DNA of 64,000 nucleotides, taken from NCBI RefSeq assembly GCF_027925385.1, contig NZ_AP027142.1:2028001-2092000 (forward strand). Direction: 5' to 3'. Below the pieces are notes generated by a model. That model saw nothing but the letters and a program-made list of their open reading frames with translations, ran no database searches and was not told the DNA's origin. This stretch comes from Methylocystis iwaonis (GTDB lineage: Bacteria; Pseudomonadota; Alphaproteobacteria; Rhizobiales; Beijerinckiaceae). The position numbers were made by a program, and so were the translations under genes. Below are positions 1-7,805 of the stretch, piece after piece; the first letter of the stretch is position 1; each line of letters opens with the position of its first letter.

Positions 1-611
1 GTGAGGAGGTCTCCAAGCTCGACGACGGAATTGTCCAGATCGTCGCGGAACACCGCTTCGCCGAGATGCTCCATGAAGATGCGCCCGATGGGGCTACGGC
101 TATAGAAAATGCCGCCATTATGGCCGGGACAGGTCCAGAGCTGATTGCCTTCTTCGGCGTAATCGACAATGGCGCCGAAGAAAGGCGTCTTCAGCGTGTC
201 GGCATATTGCTTGAGCCGCGAGACAAGATTCTTGGCGATGAACTCCGGCGTCTCCTCCGCCAGGAACACATAGCCGTCGATGAAGTCGAGCACCTCGACC
301 GGTATATCCTCGAAGCGCTTGCGGCGGATGAGCAAAACAATCGGCATGTCCAGACCGCGCTTGCGCATCAGATCAATGAGCGAGGCGGTCTTGCCCTCTA
401 TCCCCCTCTTGCCCCAGTCGACGACAAGGCATCCGATCGCGGCGTCCGTCTGCACGACGATCTCGGCGTCCTCCAATCGCCGCGCCCGGACGACCTGAAA
501 GCCCATGCGCTCGATGGCCGCGATGATCTGATTGACGCGCAGGCCTTCGAGGTCGTCTGCCTCGAAATTGGGCGCGGAGAAGAGGAAGGTGAAGCGCTGG
601 GAAAAGTCCAT
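1..611 (-). CDS. Orn/Lys/Arg decarboxylase, 5' part (runs off the window)
   Basis: The reading frame opens at the ATG at 611 and stays open to base 1, giving about 203 N-terminal residues of a PLP-dependent group III decarboxylase, which removes the carboxyl group of a basic amino acid to form a polyamine precursor. The first ~120 residues look like the CheY-like wing domain that precedes the PLP domain (hydrophobic strand GCLVVDWGKRG). Around residues 155-175 comes the family signature PGHNGGIFYSRSPIG, the start of the PLP-binding large domain. The lysine that binds PLP lies outside the window, so the exact substrate cannot be told. A GTG or TTG further upstream cannot be excluded as the start. 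Confidence 0.85.
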   Translation of the reverse strand, partial: MDFSQRFTFLFSAPNFEADDLEGLRVNQIIAAIERMGFQVVRARRLEDAEIVVQTDAAIGCLVVDWGKRGIEGKTASLIDLMRKRGLDMPIVLLIRRKRFEDIPVEVLDFIDGYVFLAEETPEFIAKNLVSRLKQYADTLKTPFFGAIVDYAEEGNQLWTCPGHNGGIFYSRSPIGRIFMEHLGEAVFRDDLDNSVVELGDLL

Positions 612-922
612 CCAATGCCGTCCATTCGGAAAGCGCGCGTTAAGCTGAGCCGCGCTGTCGACGGTTCGCAGACACTTCTTGCGTGACGCAATCGTGACAG
701 TGCGCGCCGTTAGCTTGTCAGACGGCAAGAAGCTAGGCCAACATGCGTTAATTATCGGGGAAGGCGATATCCGCCGCGCTTTCGTAAAACGCCGACTGTC
801 CTATAACATTTGCGACAGCGTCGGACGGTGCGGGCGACGAACGGCAGTATTTGCGCTCGTCACGAGCGCGTCATGGTCGCGCTTAAATTGGAACGCCTTG
901 GTTTCCGACCGGGAGAAGCTTC
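612..922. other. Intergenic region between divergent genes
   Basis: The stretch separates the leftward decarboxylase from the rightward DUF5132-like gene, so it should hold both promoters. Open frames here have no recognisable protein features. I saw no convincing repeat, RNA gene or operator. Confidence 0.5.
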
Positions 923-1240
923 ATGAAGCCGTGGGGATTTGCGTTAGGCGTGGCGGCCGGCGCCGCAGCGGCGCTCCTGTTTGACCGCGAGGGAAATCGC
1001 GTGCGGCCCGTCGCCAAGGCCGCCCTGAAGGCCGCCGTCCTGGCCTTGCACGAAGCGCGTGTGCAGGGCGCACACCTGATGGAAACGGCCGAGGATCTCT
1101 TCGCTGAGGCGAAGGCGGAGGCGGCTTCCGACATATTTGCCGCCACGATGGCGCAGGCCCGCAAGTCCGCCGGCCCGAAGCCCGAGGAAGGCGGGGCCGC
1201 CGCCGAAACGACGCCGCAGCCGACCTCGGAAGGGGCGTGA
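923..1240 (+). CDS. Small DUF5132-like membrane-associated protein
   Basis: A 105-residue protein with an N-terminal hydrophobic glycine/alanine segment (residues 4-20), then a basic patch and an alanine-rich amphipathic helix region, ending in a Pro/Glu-rich tail. This shape fits the small DUF5132-type proteins that I recall sitting beside HMA2-domain proteins and P-type ATPases. A GGGAGAAG ribosome site precedes the ATG. Its stop overlaps a potential GTG of the next gene, so the two form an operon. The neighbourhood suggests a job in metal or cation handling at the inner membrane, but no function is shown by the sequence itself. Confidence 0.7.
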   Translation: MKPWGFALGVAAGAAAALLFDREGNRVRPVAKAALKAAVLALHEARVQGAHLMETAEDLFAEAKAEAASDIFAATMAQARKSAGPKPEEGGAAAETTPQPTSEGA

Positions 1241-1242
1241 GC

Positions 1243-1686
1243 ATGGGCGCCGGCCTGCCAATCGCCGAAATCGCGCACGCCATGCCGGGCCGGGCCCGTC
1301 TGCGGTTCCCGGACCGCCTTGGCGACTCGGACTTTTTTGCCTCTGTCTCCAGCGGTCTGTCCGCGCTGCCGAGCGTCTACAAGGTGGCGGCGAGGCCCTT
1401 CACCGGCAGCGTGCTCATCGAGCACGGCGACGCGCTCGAGAAGGTCAGCGAGGCGGCGCTGGAAGCGGGGCTTTTCGCAATCGGCAAGGCGCGATCCGCG
1501 ACGAAGACTGACAAGCCGGTCGAGTTCGATCCGAAGGCGCTCGTCGCATTGGCGTTGGTCGGGCTCGCGCTCTGGCAGGTGACGCGGGAAAAGTTCTTTC
1601 CGCCTGCATTCACGCTGCTGTGGTACGCCGGCCATCTCGCCGGCGTCTGGCGGTCGCCCGAGAGCGGCGACGACGCCATGATCTAG
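1243..1686 (+). CDS. HMA2-domain small membrane protein
   Basis: A 147-residue protein. Residues ~8-75 form a ferredoxin-like HMA2 domain opening with HAMPGRARLRFP, the same signature that begins the P-type ATPase encoded nearby (HEAVPGRVRLRHP). The cysteine pair of classical copper-binding HMA domains is absent. A single hydrophobic segment lies at ~residues 100-115 and a second weak one near the C terminus. I chose the ATG at 1243 because AAGGGG lies about 8 nt upstream; a GTG at 1237 is possible. Its TAG stop shares the palindrome CTAG (1683-1686) with the stop of the convergent SAM-synthetase-like gene. Likely role: partner or regulator of the ATPase (inference). Confidence 0.75.
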   Translation: MGAGLPIAEIAHAMPGRARLRFPDRLGDSDFFASVSSGLSALPSVYKVAARPFTGSVLIEHGDALEKVSEAALEAGLFAIGKARSATKTDKPVEFDPKALVALALVGLALWQVTREKFFPPAFTLLWYAGHLAGVWRSPESGDDAMI

Positions 1687-2858
1687 CCGCGCAGGGCCTC
1701 GACCAAATCAATCGCCTCCCAAGGGAGCGCGAGATCGTCGCGTCCGAAATGCCCATAGGTTGCAAGCGGCAGATAGAAGCCGGAGGCGCCGGCGGCCTTC
1801 GGCCGGCTTCGGAGCGAAAAACGCTTCACGATCGCGGCCGGGCGGAAATCGAGGATCGCGGCGAGACGCTTAGTGATCGCCTCGTCGCTGAACTTCCCGG
1901 TATTGAAGGTCTCGACGCTCAGGCTCAGCGGCTCCGCCTGGCCGATGGCATAGGCCAAATGGACTTCGCAACGCTCGGCCAATCCGGCGGCGACGATGTT
2001 CTTGGCGGCGTAGCGCGCGGCATAGGCGCCGGCGCGCTCAATGCGCGAGGGGTCTTTGCCCGAAAGCGCCGAACCGCTCATGCGCGCGATCTCCCCATAG
2101 GAATCGATCCCGTTCTTGCGCCCGGTCAATCCCGCGTGGCGCCCGGGACCGCCGATGTCGAGGGGCTCGCCTGCGTTGATGATGACCTGCGTCCCATCGT
2201 CCGGCCTGACGTCGTCGCTTGCCAAGGCGTCGAGCGCCAAAGTGCGCAGATGATCCTGCGTGTCCGGCGCGGCAGAGTCGTCGAGCGCCACGGTGAGCGA
2301 CAGACTGTGGATACGCACTGGGCGTCCGTCCCGATATTGCACGGAGACCTGCGTTTTCGCGTCAGGCGACAAGGCGTGAAAGCCTCCGCGGCGCGCCGTA
2401 TCCAAAGCCTTCGCCATTTTATGCGCGTAGCTGATCGGCGCCGGCATCAGCTCGCTCGTGTCCCGGCAGGCATAGCCGAAAACATTCGCCTGCTCATGCG
2501 CCACCCTGCGCGCGACCGCCTCCGGCGCGTCTCCCGGAGACTCGGCCTCGCGGGTGGAGAGCGGAAGCTCGGTCAAGCTCGTCAGGATCGAGCAGTTGCG
2601 CGCGTCGAACCCGTTCGAGACATAGCCGGCGTCCATGATGATCTTGCGCGCGAGCGAGGGCAGATCGACCCGGGCGTCGGCCGCATATCGCGCCGCGAGA
2701 AACAGCACGCCGGTGGCGAGAGCGCATTCCACCACCGCCCGCGCTGTTTCGTCCTCTCTCAGCAAGGCGTCGACCGCCGCGTCGCTGATCTGGTCGCAGA
2801 GCTTGTCTGGATGGCCGGGCGTGACCGATTGGGATGTGAAGATCATGTCAGCCGACAT
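1683..2858 (-). CDS. metK: Divergent methionine adenosyltransferase (SAM synthetase-like)
   Basis: A 391-residue member of the SAM synthetase family, which makes S-adenosylmethionine from ATP and methionine. GHPDKLCDQISDA near residue 14, DAKTQVSVQY, GLTGRK and SGKDPS are all present, and the length is normal. The catalytic loop GAGDQG is replaced by VAHEQA. By recalled alignment to the E. coli enzyme, D118 becomes Glu, D238 His, K269 Arg and D271 Glu, while H14, D16, K17, K165, R244, K245 and K265 are kept. It may therefore be a specialised or altered paralogue rather than the housekeeping enzyme, which would then be elsewhere in the genome. The start at 2858 has GAGGAAG upstream and overlaps the ATPase stop (2848-2850), so the two genes are translationally coupled. 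Confidence 0.85.
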   Translation of the reverse strand: MSADMIFTSQSVTPGHPDKLCDQISDAAVDALLREDETARAVVECALATGVLFLAARYAADARVDLPSLARKIIMDAGYVSNGFDARNCSILTSLTELPLSTREAESPGDAPEAVARRVAHEQANVFGYACRDTSELMPAPISYAHKMAKALDTARRGGFHALSPDAKTQVSVQYRDGRPVRIHSLSLTVALDDSAAPDTQDHLRTLALDALASDDVRPDDGTQVIINAGEPLDIGGPGRHAGLTGRKNGIDSYGEIARMSGSALSGKDPSRIERAGAYAARYAAKNIVAAGLAERCEVHLAYAIGQAEPLSLSVETFNTGKFSDEAITKRLAAILDFRPAAIVKRFSLRSRPKAAGASGFYLPLATYGHFGRDDLALPWEAIDLVEALRG

Positions 2859-5800
2859 GGCTTTCTTCCTCGTGGCGGGCGGCGGCGCGCTCGACCAGAT
2901 AGCCCAGAAAATCATTGGCGAGCGCGCTGCTGATGGCGATGGCGCCGATACGCAGAATGTCGCCCGGGCCGAGCGGCGCAAGCCCGAGAAGCCGCCGCGT
3001 CGGCGGCAGAAACTGCGCCGCGCATTGAGCGAGCAGGGACACGCCGACGCCGCCATAGAGCCGGAGGTTGGGCTGGCGGCGAATTTCCGCCGAAAGGCCG
3101 CGGGTCTCGGACCGGCAAGCGATTGCATGCAGCAATTGGGCGAAGGTCAGCCCGTGGAAAGTGATCGTGCTCGCGCGCGCATGCCCATTGGAGCCGCCGG
3201 CGCTGTAATAGCCGAGAAGCGCGGCTGCCCCGATGACGGCGCCTTCGCGCAGGACGCGGCGGAAGTCGTTCGCGCCCATGATCGGCGCGCCGGGATCATG
3301 CGGCGGCTGGTCGAGAATCTCGGCCTCCGGCGGCTCGAGGCCGAGCGCGAGCGCGGGGAGGGCGTCCGTCGCCAGATTGAGCCAGAGCAATTGCATCGGC
3401 GTCAACGGCTCCCTGGCGTCGACCAGCGCCGCGCCGAGCATGGCGATGGTTTCGGAAGCGTTGGTCGAGACGAGATAGCGCAGCACTTTGCGAATATTGG
3501 CGTAGGTCGCGCGGCCGAGCCTTATCGCCTCGACGATGCCGTCCATATCGTCGGTCGCGAGAACAATGTCGGCGACTTGGCGCGCGACGTCGGCGCCTTC
3601 GCCGCCCATGGCGATTCCAACATCCGCCGCGCGAAGCGCCGGCCCGTCGTTCACCCCGTCTCCCGTCATCGCCACAATGCGGCCCCCGGCCTGCAGCGCC
3701 TTGACGATGTTGAGCTTGTCGACGGGACTGACGCGCGCGAAGACATGCGGTTGCGTGGCCAGCGCTTCGAGAAGCTCGGGCGGCATATTGGCGATCTGTC
3801 CGGCTTCGAGAACGCGCAGCTCGCCGCCGTCATTGAGATCGAGATTGCGCGCGATGGCGAAGGCGGTGGCGCTTTGGTCGCCGGTGATCATGACCGTGCG
3901 CACGCCGGCGCGGTGCAATTGCTTCAGCGCGGGTCGCACGCTGGCGCGGATCGGGTTCGCTATGCCGGCGAGGCCGAGCCAGACGAGATCGCGCTCGTCG
4001 CGCGGATCGCCGCCGTCGTCACGATAAGCGACGCCGAGGACGCGCAGCGCGTCGCCGGCCATGCGTTCATTGGCCTTCAGCGCCGCCGCGCGGGCGTCGT
4101 CGTCCAATGGGGCGACGCCGTCGCTGCTGCGTCGCCACGCGCAGCGCGCCAGCACTTCCGCGGGATCGCCCTTTACGCACAGCAGACGCGCGCCATCGCG
4201 GGTCTCGTGCAGCGTGCTGATGCGCTTGCGCCCTTCGCCGCGTGCGGCGCTCGTCATGGCCGTCGTCGACTGACGAAGATCGACCGGATCGGCGCCGAGC
4301 GCGACGCCGGCGGCCAGCAAGGCGATCTCGGTCGGCGTGCCGTCGAATGTCACGCCGTCGCCGGCGCGGATTGCGACCGCGTCGCTGCACAGCGTCGCCA
4401 CTTCGAAGAGCCGGCGCGCCAACTCCCGCAGGGCGCCGTCGGTTTCTTCGCCGTCTTTGAGCAAACGACCGCCCTGCAAGTCGAGCATTGCGCCGTCGAG
4501 ATGGAGCGCCTCGACCGCCATGCGGTTCTGCGTGAGCGTTCCCGTCTTATCGAGGCCGACGACCTCGACGGCGCCCAGCGTCTCGACCGCGTCGATCTTG
4601 CGCACCAGCACTTTGCGCTTGCGCATGTCCTGCACGCCGATCGCCAGCGTCGTGGTGGCGACGGCGGGAAGTCCCTCCGGAATGGCGGCGACCGCGAGCG
4701 ATATCGCGCTGCGCAGCGTGCGCACGAGCGGATGGCCGTGGTACGCGCCGAGCGCAAAAACGCTCGCGCAGATCAGGCCATTGATGATCACCAGCTCGCG
4801 TCCGACCTCGCCGAGCTCGCGCTGGATCGGGGTTTCAGGCGGCCGCGCGGCGCCGATCAGCTCTTGCACGCGGCCGATTTCCGTGCGCGCGCCGATGGCG
4901 GTGACGATCGCGGCGCCGGAGCCGCCCGTCACCGCCGTGCCGCGAAAGACCATGTTGCGGCGATCGGATACTAGGGTTTTCGCCGGCAGCAACGCCAGCG
5001 CGTCCTTTGCGGCCGGATGCGCCTCGCCGGTGAGCGGCGCCTCGTTGACGCTCAGATCGTCGCTCTCGATCAGGCGCGCATCCGCCGGCACGGAAGCGCC
5101 GCGCTCGATCACGAGAATGTCGCCGACCGTCAAAGCGGCGGGATCGATCGACTGCCTGACGCCGTCGCGGATGACAGTCGCCAGTTGCCGCTTCTCGGCA
5201 ATCATGCCGAGGACGGTGCGGTCGGCTTCGCGCTCCGTGACCGTGGCGATGCTTGCGTTCACCACGACGACGGCTGCGATCATGACGGCGTCGGCGATCC
5301 CGCCGGTTGCGAGCGACAATGCCGCCGAGACGGCGAGCAAGGCGACCGGCAGGCTGGCCATCTGCTCGGCGAAGATCGCCGCGGCGGAGCGACGCTCGGC
5401 GGGGCGCAGCTCGTTGCGTCCCCATTTGGCGATTCGCGCCGCCGCTTCCTCGGCGCTCAGCCCGGCGGCGGGCCGTGTCCCCAGCCGCGCCACGAGCGCC
5501 GCGAGGGGTTCGGCGTGGCAGGCGTCTGCGTCCGCGGAGAGGCTTTTCGGCGATGCAGCCGCGGTTGCTCCGAGGGGAGGGGCGCAAGCTTCCGCCTCTC
5601 GCGCCGCCGCGTCGAGCGCGCGTGAAAGCGATTGCGCCGTCGCCGGCGGATGAAAGGCGATCAGCGCCGATCCCGTCAGCCCGTTGGTCTTGACGCTCCC
5701 GACGCCCGGAACCCGTCGCAGCGCCTTTTCGATTTGCAGCCTCTGCTCGTCCCGCCCGAGGAGGGTCGGATGCCGAAGCCGAACGCGGCCAGGAACGGCC

Positions 5801-5868
5801 TCGTGCGCGATCCATGCGCCCATGGCCGCGTCGGCGTCGACGGAGAGGTCAAGCTTCGACAGGAGCAT
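2848..5868 (-). CDS. P2-type cation-transporting ATPase with N-terminal HMA2 domain
   Basis: A 1006-residue inner-membrane pump driven by ATP. Order of parts: HMA2 domain (residues ~18-90, PGRVRLRHP), cation-ATPase N domain (~115-180), actuator loop with TGEA (~285), M4 motif PEGLP (~400), phosphorylation site DKTGTLTQN (~440), nucleotide-domain KGDP, hinge TGDGVND (~738), then a C-terminal membrane domain with NLATDALPALALG. PEGLP and the last motif match P2-type Ca/Na/K-class pumps (SERCA has PEGLP and NLVTDGLPATALG) and not the CPx class of P1B heavy-metal pumps, although HMA domains normally accompany P1B pumps. The fusion is therefore unusual. It is the first gene of a pair with the metK paralogue. 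The transported ion is unknown. Confidence 0.9.
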   Translation of the reverse strand: MLLSKLDLSVDADAAMGAWIAHEAVPGRVRLRHPTLLGRDEQRLQIEKALRRVPGVGSVKTNGLTGSALIAFHPPATAQSLSRALDAAAREAEACAPPLGATAAASPKSLSADADACHAEPLAALVARLGTRPAAGLSAEEAAARIAKWGRNELRPAERRSAAAIFAEQMASLPVALLAVSAALSLATGGIADAVMIAAVVVVNASIATVTEREADRTVLGMIAEKRQLATVIRDGVRQSIDPAALTVGDILVIERGASVPADARLIESDDLSVNEAPLTGEAHPAAKDALALLPAKTLVSDRRNMVFRGTAVTGGSGAAIVTAIGARTEIGRVQELIGAARPPETPIQRELGEVGRELVIINGLICASVFALGAYHGHPLVRTLRSAISLAVAAIPEGLPAVATTTLAIGVQDMRKRKVLVRKIDAVETLGAVEVVGLDKTGTLTQNRMAVEALHLDGAMLDLQGGRLLKDGEETDGALRELARRLFEVATLCSDAVAIRAGDGVTFDGTPTEIALLAAGVALGADPVDLRQSTTAMTSAARGEGRKRISTLHETRDGARLLCVKGDPAEVLARCAWRRSSDGVAPLDDDARAAALKANERMAGDALRVLGVAYRDDGGDPRDERDLVWLGLAGIANPIRASVRPALKQLHRAGVRTVMITGDQSATAFAIARNLDLNDGGELRVLEAGQIANMPPELLEALATQPHVFARVSPVDKLNIVKALQAGGRIVAMTGDGVNDGPALRAADVGIAMGGEGADVARQVADIVLATDDMDGIVEAIRLGRATYANIRKVLRYLVSTNASETIAMLGAALVDAREPLTPMQLLWLNLATDALPALALGLEPPEAEILDQPPHDPGAPIMGANDFRRVLREGAVIGAAALLGYYSAGGSNGHARASTITFHGLTFAQLLHAIACRSETRGLSAEIRRQPNLRLYGGVGVSLLAQCAAQFLPPTRRLLGLAPLGPGDILRIGAIAISSALANDFLGYLVERAAARHEEESHVG

Positions 5869-6143
5869 CCGCGCAACCAGGCTCGTATCGGCGGTGTTTG
5901 CTTATTCCGCGTAGATGACAAATAGGCGCCGCGTGCGCCTGCGCCGCAGGCAACAGCGCCGACGCGTTTCTCGCGAGGGCTATTTAGCGCGTAGAGCGAC
6001 CGGGCCGTTTATTCGGAGCGCGAAGCGCCTCGGATCGATTCATGGGTCGTGCGAAATCGCCCGGCGGATCAAAATGACCGGCTCGCGCTTTCTCGAAAAT
6101 GATGCGACAATTAGGCGCGTCTTTGGGCTAGGATGCTGGGCAC
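5869..6143. other. Intergenic region upstream of the ATPase operon
   Basis: This holds the upstream region of the leftward ATPase/metK pair. Frames crossing it are arginine-rich and look non-coding. No repeat or RNA gene was recognised. Confidence 0.4.
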
Positions 6144-6233
6144 ATGTTCATTCGAGAGGAAATCTCTTACGCAATTATGCTCTCCGTTCTCGTTGCGGCG
6201 TTCATAATCGCCCTGCAACTTGTTTCCGGTTGA
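6144..6233 (+). CDS. Possible 29-residue single-pass membrane peptide
   Basis: A short frame begins MFIREEISYAIMLSV and continues through a run of ~20 hydrophobic residues to end QLVSG. The charged head followed by one membrane-spanning segment is typical of bacterial small membrane proteins. An AGGATG-like stretch lies upstream of the ATG. It stands alone in a 560-bp gap between two leftward genes. Such frames can occur by chance, so confidence is low. Confidence 0.3.
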   Translation: MFIREEISYAIMLSVLVAAFIIALQLVSG

Positions 6234-6431
6234 GCGATGCTTTTTGCGCGTCTCTGTTTGGCGTGTGACCCTGCGCGCGCCATAGCGATGCAGAGCGGCC
6301 CGAAGATTCTTTCCACAAACGACATCTGAGCTTCGGCTTCTCGACAAGCCTCCGCCCAAGGGGCGAAGTGATTATTCGCGCGTGGAGCCAAACCCCGCCC
6401 GGAATGGTTAGCCGGTCCGCGGTTGGCGGCA
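6234..6431. other. Intergenic region 3' of the monooxygenase
   Basis: No supported gene. The frames here are the low-complexity, arginine-rich shadows common in GC-rich DNA. Confidence 0.4.
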
Positions 6432-6734
6432 TCAGACTTCGCGAGGATTTCTTGCCTCGAAAGCCGTGAAGGCCCGCTCGATCAGGCCCTGATCCCGGCA
6501 GACAGCGCGCCAGGGGGCGATGTGTGGCGCTTGCAGATGGCGCGCCAGCGTCTCCGCGTCGGGCCATTTTTCCGAGAACCGGATCAGGCCCGGCTCGAAA
6601 ATATCTTCAGCCGCGTCATAGGCGATACAGCCGTCGCGCCGCCGTGTCGCCTCAACAAGGTTGCGCAAATGCGGCAGGACGTCGGTCATGTTCTGCGGCG
6701 GAAATCGCAGGATGCCGGTGACGACCACAATCAA
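6432..6734 (-). CDS. ABM-domain (antibiotic biosynthesis monooxygenase-like) protein
   Basis: A 100-residue protein covering one ABM ferredoxin-like domain: IVVVTGILRFPPQN, then a helix, GCIAYDAAEDIFEPGLIRFSE, and the C-terminal helix HLQAPHIAPWR. Family members are small dimeric monooxygenases acting on quinol-like or polyphenolic substrates without a cofactor, or proteins of unknown function. I place the start at the TTG at 6734 because GGAGG lies six bases upstream; an ATG eight codons earlier would put that site inside the coding region. The gene stands alone beside tRNA-Leu, which is on the same strand. Confidence 0.75.
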   Translation of the reverse strand: MIVVVTGILRFPPQNMTDVLPHLRNLVEATRRRDGCIAYDAAEDIFEPGLIRFSEKWPDAETLARHLQAPHIAPWRAVCRDQGLIERAFTAFEARNPREV

Positions 6735-6838
6735 TGCTTTCCTCCGTAAATGCAGCATCTGCGCCGCGCCCTGCCGGGTCCGGTAGGGAGAGTAGCAGGG
6801 GCGAATTTGGGGCTCTGGAAAGCTATGAAAAAGGTGGG

Positions 6839-6923
6839 TGGTGCCCCTGGCCGGAGTCGAACCAGCACTCCTTGCGGAACTCGATTTTGAGTCGAGCGCG
6901 TCTACCAATTCCGCCACAGGGGC
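6839..6923 (-). tRNA. tRNA-Leu (anticodon CAA)
   Basis: A complete 85-nt type II tRNA on the minus strand. The acceptor stem GCCCCTG pairs with CAGGGGC and is followed by discriminator A and an encoded CCA. The D-arm has GGCGGAATTGGTAGACGCG, the anticodon stem CTCGA/TCGAG closes the loop CTCAAAA with anticodon CAA, the long variable arm is typical of leucine tRNAs, and the T-arm carries GGTTCGACTCC. It reads UUG codons. Confidence 0.97.
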
Positions 6924-7081
6924 CCGTCGCGGCCGGTTGTGAGTCGACCCAGCGAGCGGCGCGGATATTAGCGAGGCGCCGCGCCGCGTCAACCCGGCGC
7001 TCTCCTTCTTTGGCCAAAGTTTTCGTGCTAAGCGCTGCCGGCAGGCGTTAGACGGCCTTGGGCCCGACCTCACGAGGCAAA

Positions 7082-7660
7082 ATGAAAAAGCTTTACGACT
7101 GGACAATGTCGCTGGCCGCCAGCAAGCACGCGCCTTTCGCGCTGGGGGCGATCGCCTTTGCGGAAAGCTCTTTCTTCCCGGTGCCGCCGGATGTGATCCT
7201 CGTGCCGATGACCCTCGCCGAGCCCAAAAAGGCCTGGTATTTCGCTCTGCTCTGCACCATCGCCTCGGTCGCGGGCGGGGCGCTCGGCTACGCTTTCGGC
7301 GCGCTCTTCTACGACACCATCGGCCTGTGGCTCATCAATCTTTACGGTTACACCGAGAAGATGGAGAGCCTGCGCGCCTTTTACGCCCAGTGGGGGGCGA
7401 TCTTCATTCTGGTGAAGGGCCTGACGCCCATTCCCTACAAGCTCGTGACGATCGTCTCGGGGCTGCTCGCCTATAATTTCCCGCTGTTCATCGGATTGTC
7501 GCTCATCACCCGCGGCGCGCGGTTTTTCATTCTGGCGGCGGCGATCAACCATTTCGGCGACGCCATCCGCGCGAAGCTCGAGAGCCATTTCGGCCTCTTC
7601 GTCAGCGTGATGGCGGCGATCGTGGTCGGCGGCTTCGCCCTTGCCGCCAAGATGTTCTGA
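7082..7660 (+). CDS. DedA/YqaA-family (VTT/SNARE-associated) membrane protein
   Basis: A 192-residue inner-membrane protein. Features of the DedA/VTT superfamily are visible: FAESSFFPVPPDVILVPM near residue 32 and GLTPIPYKLVTIVSGLLAY near residue 125, which form the re-entrant proline-containing segments, plus about four hydrophobic stretches. DedA-family proteins are thought to move or flip lipid carriers, or to support membrane potential and cell division. YqaA-like members are less studied. The ATG at 7082 follows GAGGCAAA; an upstream start at 7058 is possible but has no good ribosome site. Confidence 0.85.
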   Translation: MKKLYDWTMSLAASKHAPFALGAIAFAESSFFPVPPDVILVPMTLAEPKKAWYFALLCTIASVAGGALGYAFGALFYDTIGLWLINLYGYTEKMESLRAFYAQWGAIFILVKGLTPIPYKLVTIVSGLLAYNFPLFIGLSLITRGARFFILAAAINHFGDAIRAKLESHFGLFVSVMAAIVVGGFALAAKMF

Positions 7661-7682
7661 GCGGCGTTTTTCGTTCTGGATC

Positions 7683-7794
7683 GCGCCCCGCGCCCCTCAC
7701 CTGACCTCTCCCCGCAAGCGGGGAGAGGAACTAGAACGGCGCCGGCGCGGCTCCTCTCCCCGCGCGCGGGGAGAGGCTGGGTGAGGGGCCGGGG
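7683..7794. repeat. Palindromic intergenic repeat (CTCTCCCC / GGGGAGAG type)
   Basis: Two nested hairpins lie side by side: CCTCTCCCCGCAAGCGGGGAGAGG-like (split here as CCTCTCCCC and GGGGAGAGG) and CTCTCCCCGCGCGCGGGGAGAG-like. They are bounded by CCCCTCAC on the left and GTGAGGGG on the right, so the whole is also an inverted repeat. This is a common bacterial intergenic repeat type. It ends just before dsbB and could act as a terminator or mRNA stabiliser for the DedA-like gene. Confidence 0.8.
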
Positions 7795-7805
7795 GATTGT
7801 CCCGA

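Noticed and set aside
66..686. A 206-residue plus-strand frame
   Set aside because: It is antisense to the Orn/Lys/Arg decarboxylase, whose minus-strand translation has clear family motifs; the plus frame has none.
1620..4974. Long plus-strand frames (437 and 779 residues) across the metK and ATPase genes
   Set aside because: They are Arg/Ala/Asp-rich shadows of GC-rich genes on the other strand with no domain signature.
5915..6268. A 117-residue plus-strand frame after the ATPase
   Set aside because: Arg-rich with no pattern of conserved residues, no ribosome site, and it crosses a probable promoter region.
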